Assembly: GCA_030141605.1 (NCBI GenBank)
Contig: JAQGDQ010000378.1
Coordinates: 2,501 to 30,000, forward strand
Source: Tubiluchus corallicola
Lineage: Eukaryota; Priapulida; Priapulimorpha; Priapulimorphida; Tubiluchidae
Reading direction: 5' to 3'
DNA length: 27,500 nt
The notes beneath the pieces were generated by a model. It saw only the letters and a list, made by a program, of their open reading frames with translations, was not told the origin of the DNA and searched no databases. The position numbers were made by a program, and so were the translations under genes. Of the stretch, positions 21,790 through 27,500 are shown piece by piece; position 1 is the stretch's first letter; each line of letters starts with the position of its first letter.

Positions 21790-22640
21790 AACAATAATTG
21801 AGGTCTTCGTAATTTAACACTAATGTCTGTAGCCACAGTCATTTTTCATTAAAAATGCGCATTTTACGAAGAAAAAACCAAGTACTCACAGCTAAGACTA
21901 AAAAAACACTCTTGACATAGACATTATTAAGATATCTACTGTTATGCATGAAACGAAGATTATTGGCTGGCAGACTCAAAAAGCCAGTTTACTTGATTTT
22001 ATGTCAAAATGTGGCTAACAACGTGGCAAGACTATGATATTATTAAAGTATTTTGAACTTAAATTAATCAGTCATTTGATCGCACGTATTTGAAAAATTG
22101 ATGATAATCATTTTTATTATACATCTATGAACAAAACTCTGTACTACCCTCTCACTTTTCAGCTGTGGTTTAGAATATGTGAATTTCCTAGCTCTTCGAT
22201 TTTCCGTTTTCCTTTTAGGAGGAAGAAGCTTAAGCAAAGGATGTGCAGTAGGTTAGATTTTAGTAACATTTTGTCGTCTCGTCTTTTTTATCTAATAATG
22301 TGTTAATACTAGGTCCTGTTTTCTTACGCTATGCAATCTCTGCTTATTAAATTTTAATAGATAATAGTCACATAATCGAAACCCAGTAGCTACAAGTGAT
22401 TAATATAAGACATATAAATATATAAAAATAGCATAGACCACATGGCAAGAAATAATTTCAGTAGGAAAAGTGACATAATCTCCTAATTATTTATTTGTAA
22501 TAATTCATCCATGCGCCTTACTTTCCCACGCAACCAAAAGCATCACCGTTCATCATTAATAAATTTAAACTTTTCTCTCATAATGACTAATCAATTTTAT
22601 CTGTGATCTATAGAAACTGTCCTGTTACTGACAAGACCGT
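21790..22640. other. Unique AT-rich sequence, no gene seen
   Basis: No feature recognised. Confidence 0.5.
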
Positions 22641-22644
22641 GTGC

Positions 22645-22726
22645 ATAATGCATTATTACGACATGGCTGCGTGCGTGCACGTGAGTGTAATTAAACATAC
22701 ACGCGTGCACGCGCACTCATGCGTGC
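22645..22726. repeat. Palindrome and Z-DNA-prone hairpin
   Basis: ATAATGCATTAT (22645-22656) is a perfect palindrome. Then GCGTGCGTGCACGTGAGTGTA (one base over 20 if extended; arm 22669-22689) pairs with 22698-22716 across an 8-base AT loop, and another GCGTGCAC follows. The arms are alternating purine-pyrimidine GC/GT steps. Confidence 0.65.
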
Positions 22727-22796
22727 ACAAAAGCCTGAAAGGCTGTCTGGTTAGGCAATGAAGCACAGAGTTGTACGTAAACGAATTTATGTTTAA

Positions 22797-23115
22797 TTTT
22801 AAGACGGTTACTATAGAATTGCTTTGAAGGTATTAGATTAGCAATTCAACGAAAATCATAGACGGATAAATGGATGTTTTTAACGAAGAATTTTACTTTT
22901 ATTCTTTCTTACAAATCAGATATTTCCTAATCCATTACAGGTTTCTTCCTCATGTCGCTCACATAAACACGGAGGAAAGAACCCGCAATGGCTCTCGAAA
23001 TATCTGTTTTGTAAGAAAGAATAAAACTAGAATTCTTTGTTAAAAATATCCATGAATACGTTTATGATTTTTCTTGTATTGATATTTTCAATAATAGATG
23101 CCGAACCGATTAAAA
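22797..23115. mobile_element. Foldback / MITE-like element, about 240-320 bp
   Basis: Outer arms 22842-22926 and 22997-23084 are strongly complementary, with the block TTTTATTCTTTCTTACAAA shared almost exactly and AAAATCATA shared further out. Inner arms continue with CCATT and GGTT-TTCCTC matches (22940-22951 against 22972-22983), leaving a loop of about 20 bases. TTTTAA-CGGTT at both far ends (22797 and 23115) suggests the element reaches there, with gaps. There is no transposase and no certain target duplication. Confidence 0.65.
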
Positions 23116-23863
23116 TCTCTGTTAGATTACCTTCTTCTGAAAAATTCTTAACAAACATGATGTGAATTTTGCTTAATATTCAGTTATATATCAAACTGAT
23201 ATTATTCTGGTTATAAAGAATTATAAACTCTATTAAATTGTGTTATTAAATTTAATTTTTCTTTTGAAAAAAGCTAGAACGTTAATTTAGTTATTTTGCG
23301 TTTGTAAAATAGACTCTTATCTTAAATATGGAGAAGCTGAGAGGCCAACGCGCGATTTGCATATTGAAATTGCTATTAACTATTTTATCTGAAGTTAATG
23401 TTGGAGAAATGAAATTATTTGAATTGAATAGAATTTTTTATCTAGTGCTGCAACTATGTAGATATTTGTGGCAGGACTGGAACCATACTAGTTATCTAGA
23501 ATAATCCTTTAAGACCAGACACTAGACAGGCAAGAGGTATTTTGGCCACATTCCAGTTTTGTTGCTCAAAGAGAAAAACAAGCTTAAACACAAATAAACA
23601 ATAAAGGTTAAAAAATTCGTTTTGAAGTTTTGTATCACTTTCATCTGTCTTACGTCCTTATTGCATAAAGAGCTGGCGTGAGCCGTAACGCTGTACAAAA
23701 TTCCTGCGATCAGCGTTAGGCGCAGCTATTTTGACGACATAATTGCGGTAAGTTTTAAAAAATAATCAGATTAGTGTAGCATACTCTTTGCTAATCAAGG
23801 GAAAGTGTAAATCACTGTATATTGTCAGGATTCTATAGTGACAATAAGATCAATAATATGTTT
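23116..23863. other. Unique AT-rich sequence, no gene seen
   Basis: No feature recognised before the minisatellite. Confidence 0.5.
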
Positions 23864-24250
23864 TTGGTGAATCAATGGTGCACACTGGGATGGTGATGCA
23901 GTGCTGTTGGTGAATCAATGGTGCACACTGGGATGGTGATGCAGTGCTGTTGGTGAATCAATGGTGCACACTGGGATGGTGACGCAGTGCTGTTGGTGAA
24001 TCAATGGTGCACACTGGGATGGTGACGCAGTGCTGTTGGTGAATCAATGGTGTACACTGGGATGGTGACGCAGTGCTGTTGGTGAATCAATGGTGCACAC
24101 TGGGATGGTGACGCAGTGCTGTTGCTGAATCAATGGTGCACACTGGGATGGTGACGCAGTGCTGTTGGTGAATCAATGGTGCACACTGGGATGGTGATGC
24201 AGTGCTGTTGGTGAATCAATGGTGCACACTGGGATGGTGACGCAGTGTCG
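23864..24250. repeat. 43-bp minisatellite, nine copies
   Basis: Nine head-to-tail copies start at 23864, 23907, 23950, 23993, 24036, 24079, 24122, 24165 and 24208. Units begin TTGGTGAATCAATGGTGCAC and end GCAGTGCTG. Differences are few: copies 1, 2 and 8 have GATGCAG where the others have GACGCAG, copy 5 has GTGTAC, copy 7 begins TTGCTG, and the last ends TGTCG. A 43-base period rotates the reading frame and stops occur in each frame, so it is not coding. Confidence 0.98.
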
Positions 24251-25406
24251 TTTTAGTAGATGGTGCAAACATTTAAATTATTAAAAATTTCCCTTTCCCC
24301 TTGTACAAAGCTTTTAAACAGGTGAAGGTAATTCAATGCTAAGTAATATAACTTTGTATGAAAAAACTTCTTTAAGAATTATTTTAAAACTCCCTTTTCT
24401 TCCCTTTAAATTAAGCAGCCGGGGCAACATGACATATGAAACCACCCAAAGCAGTTTTTTTTCTGGAGGTCATCCAACTAGTCACAAGTCAATCACCACA
24501 TTGCTCAAGTTCAGTTGCTAAACGCGTACTGTGATCACTCGACTATTTTGCGATCACTCAGTAAACCAGTGCCATAGCAAAGTTTTCAAAAAATTTCCAT
24601 TTTTTGTTTTCTAGAAGTTTTTTACTTACAGCAAACTTCCAAGCAAAAAAAATTCACAATTCACTGTTGGCTATTACCGCAAAATATGATTAAAAACAAC
24701 GCTTACAGTTATTACCTCCTCACAGAGAGAAAAATTTAATAGAAAGCGAACAAGAGTAATTGGTGCATGGCGTGTCACAGCCTCAGCAACACACAGGTAA
24801 AGCTGAATCCATAACAAATGCCTTGATGCAATACAAACTGTACGAGTTATTAACAGTTATTTTAGTCTTAAGTGCAGGTGGTTCGCCAAGTGCATTGTTT
24901 CTCTAGCTAAGCTAATAAATCACTCAATAAAATTACGTTTAATGGCGCAGCCTGTCAGAGGGAGAGTCAACACTGCGATTGTAGCCTGAGCGAAATGATG
25001 AGAAATGACTTGGACAAGGTTAAACGCGTTGTGTGAGTAATATAAGTAATATACTCGTGCACCGTGTTTGATTTAAACACACTATAATGTGCGCGTTTAT
25101 GTCATAAATGTACGTCCAAAACTGGCAATAAAATATATCCCACGTCGTGATGGGAAGCGGGGGTCATAATAAGAAAAGAGCACCGAAAATGTGGAGTGGA
25201 AGGGGCGTCACATGAATTTACCCCAAAGCAAGCCTAAAGGAATATTTACTTGTGCACGATAGCGCGATAGTATTACACATTGAGTCTTTATCTTAAAAAT
25301 AATCGTTAAAATATTTTAATAGAATTAAGTCAGGCATGTAGAAAAGTTTTTGACATACAAAAATGGTTTCTGTATAATTATGTATTGTGTGTATGGTTTC
25401 CCTGTA
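24251..25406. other. 1.1 kb unique sequence, no gene seen
   Basis: A 61-codon plus-strand frame at 24336-24521 has no recognisable domain. No RNA or repeat seen. Confidence 0.5.
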
Positions 25407-25474
25407 TCATTAATATGCACAAATTTATGCTAATTCAAAATCATTAATATGCACAAATTTATGCTAATTTAAAA
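25407..25474. repeat. 34-bp tandem duplication
   Basis: Two adjacent 34-bp copies (25407-25440 and 25441-25474) differ at one base (C to T). Each starts TCATTAATATGCACAAATTT and contains ATGCTAAT, an octamer-like POU site. Confidence 0.93.
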
Positions 25475-25820
25475 CGGTTTAGCAGGTGGCGACACAGGTT
25501 CTGCAAACAAGTTCTGATGTTATGCAGTATGGTGCGTATGACGCCATATACTATCACAAACAGAAAGCGAAAATGAAAACACTGATAGGCCACACAAGCA
25601 ATCGGATTTCAATTATTAATGAGTAACATTGCTAAATTATAGTAAAAAGATCTATTGTTACAATTGGTTTTAAAATGTTTTACTGACTTTGTGATGCTAT
25701 TTTTCCAAATTTTATTTTGTAAGCAATGTCTCTTATGTGTCTTTCGTTCTTTTTTCTATTTTTATTGTATTCACACCTTTGTGTTAAATTTTCTGTTAAC
25801 GTGTGAGTATTTAATAAAAC
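25475..25820. other. Unique sequence, no gene seen
   Basis: A T-rich 66-codon frame at 25655-25855 is rich in Phe, Leu and Cys because of base composition and ends in the ATTT repeat; not supported as a gene. Confidence 0.45.
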
Positions 25821-25827
25821 CAATTAT

Positions 25828-25900
25828 TTATTTTTATTTATTTATTTATTTGTAACAAGAAGTCTAATAGAACACTGGCAAATATTCAACATATAATAGA
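25828..25900 (-). mobile_element. Possible minus-strand retroposon tail (AAAT)n
   Basis: On the minus strand, 'CTTCTTGTTACAAATAAATA' runs into further AAATA units. The A-rich tetranucleotide after a unique 3' sequence resembles a LINE or SINE end. No coding part is visible. Confidence 0.35.
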
Positions 25901-26490
25901 GTTCATAACATTTCTTTTTTCTCACTAATGTCTTTAGAGCCGTATGAAAATTGTGAGGCGATTAAGATGCTTATTTCACAATTGCCGTTATGTTTGGCTC
26001 TTTAACATTCAATGTGCAACATTTTAATTGCACATTAGTCTTGTTCTGGGTGTTTTTAAAACCAAAATTTAAAACCGAATCCCAACATTACAAATTCGTA
26101 ACTAATTTTATTATTCGTCTTTTGTTCGCGATTCAATTACTAAAACTTAATTACACAACGCGCGATAATTATTTTAATTAACAATTTTTAATTGGAGACG
26201 AAGCTCTATAAGCAACAACTTTCGTTTTTCAAATAACTTAATTCTGTGAAAATGATATAATACAGGGTGGTACAAAAACAAAGAACCACATCACAGAGAT
26301 TTTTTAACTATGGCTCAAGGAACTAGCCAAAGAAAATTAAAAAACCTAGAGGCGTAAACTTCAAAGTTATTCGAGCTACGTTGCTGATGTATTCTTCGAT
26401 TATCAGCCAGAACAATATGAATTTAAAAATGTTAACGTCTTTGGCTTCGACACTGCTTTCTGGATGTTTGAATTCTTCTTGACTTGCTCA
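25901..26490. other. Unique sequence, no gene seen
   Basis: A 63-codon frame at 25990-26181 has no recognisable domain. TACAGGGTGG at 26261 resembles a mariner-type end but no convincing partner was found. Confidence 0.4.
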
Positions 26491-26640
26491 TAATTCAATT
26501 CAATTCAAGTTTATTTACACAAATACAATTACGTACAATGGCAAAAACACGAGTTTGTACAAGCTTTATAACAAAAATATTACTGTACTGACGATTTAAA
26601 AACACTGACATACTAACGTCTATGCACTTCAATTTTTCCA
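26491..26640 (-). mobile_element. Possible minus-strand LINE tail (TTGAA)n
   Basis: On the minus strand, 'TTTGTGTAAATAAACTTGAA' is followed by two to three TTGAA units. AATAAA followed by a short pentanucleotide repeat is a common LINE 3' end. The upstream extent is a guess. Confidence 0.4.
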
Positions 26641-27500
26641 ATTCAATTCAGTTGGCTCTAATGCATCAAAGGAAAAGCTGATTAAATCTGTTTAACTTAT
26701 CTTTATCTTTATTTTTGTTCATATATAACCTATGCATTGTAAAAAGTTATATATTACCCTGTACAAAGTTGCGTACAGCTTTACTCATACAGCTTTCTGT
26801 ATCTCCTTTATCAAATTACAACAAAATTTTCTTATAATCTAAGCGAACGTAATACAGCTTACCGAACACAGATTTTTTTACCAACTGTTACCAATTCTTG
26901 AAGGGTCCTAGGCTGCAGCCTATAAAGCCTATAGGTTAACCCGGCCCTGAGGTCTTTCCTATGTGTTTTTTACTAGTGGCACATCTCATGCACTCGTAAT
27001 TTTAGAGAAATTTTCCACCGTGAGAATCTTTTGCATCTTATTAAAATCTCAGACGCCCCCCCGCACTCGTTATTAAAACGTCAAACAAATTTGTGAGGCT
27101 AATCAGGAACTGACAACAGGCGACCACGTGACCAGTTTCAATCACAATAACTAAGACAATAATGGAAGGACCCAGATCACGTTCATGGCTAAATGTGTGT
27201 TTGCCCAATGATCACAGGAAGGTGAGATTTGATTAATTGTACACACAATGTGTTGTTATAAGCGTTATTATCTTTTCATTGTAGCTTTATTGCCTCTGAT
27301 CCTGACACTTAATTTTAACTCACAATGTGTCGTAAATTGGCAATCAGAACCCCCCTCTCGTAACCAGAACAATAGGCGAGGGGGTTGTAAAATGTAAATT
27401 GTTTCTGTAATCTCGGCTATGGGTTTATGGGGCCTTCAGTAGAACGAAGTTTACCCTGATTGCTTAATCAGTCATGCTGAAAGTCTCAAAATGAGTTAAA
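26641..27500. other. Unique sequence, no gene seen
   Basis: No open frame or RNA recognised. A CCACGTGAC E-box lies at 27124-27132, and an imperfect AACCCCC/GGGGGTT inverted pair lies at 27349-27386. Confidence 0.45.

Noticed and set aside
23864-24250. CRISPR-like repeat array
   Set aside because: Copies are contiguous 43-bp tandem units with no variable spacers, in a eukaryotic context; it is a minisatellite.

Overview
The window looks like AT-rich intergenic or long-intron DNA from an animal. An invertebrate, possibly a mollusc or other lophotrochozoan, is my best guess. The reasons are non-LTR retrotransposon 3' ends with CR1/jockey-like reverse transcriptase C-termini, several different tRNA-derived SINE heads, near-palindromic MITE-like DNA elements, and very long GAT/AAT microsatellites. 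No prokaryotic-style operon, rRNA gene, CRISPR array or intact functional tRNA was seen. The taxon call is an inference; no sequence here fixes the species.

I could not support any intact protein-coding gene. Long open frames come from microsatellites, from foldback elements, or from decayed retrotransposons. Real coding remnants are a LINE 3' end at about 792-1040, a second LINE 3' end of the same general type at 4972-5321, and a decayed minus-strand frame at 14066-14640 with a LINE-like CCHC-type zinc-binding motif.

Layout: 1-1060 holds unique DNA and LINE copy A; 1431-1657 has a polypyrimidine tract followed by duplicated splice-donor-like sequence; 2601-2717 is a tetranucleotide array; 3142-3619 is a foldback MITE with a TTA target duplication; 4603-4717 is a long perfect-grade hairpin; 4972-6376 is LINE copy B running straight into a 1 kb compound hexa/trinucleotide satellite; 6377-9130 is unique; 9131-9203 is a SINE head; 9481-10345 is a GC-richer block with an RFX X-box and other developmental-type motifs; 10659-12659 has two imperfect GAT arrays and a tRNA-Arg-like SINE; 13188-13541 is a tetranucleotide array; 13680-13975 is a second MITE; 14066-14640 is the LINE-like relic; 15811-16090 is a GAT/AAT array; 16091-19034 is mostly unique; 19035-20905 has two more SINEs, ATC and CAG arrays and a CpG-dense homeodomain-site-rich block; 22669-23115 has a Z-DNA-prone hairpin and a third foldback element; 23864-24250 is a nine-copy 43-bp minisatellite; the remainder is unique DNA with short duplications and two retroposon-like tails.

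There are no genes to place in a pathway. The functional candidates are cis-regulatory: the blocks at 9481-10345 and 19975-20345, plus isolated ETS/E-box and DR1 sites. I found no convincing new biological system. The best leads are the foldback elements and hairpin, the satellite seeded on a LINE tail, and the RFX half-site cluster.
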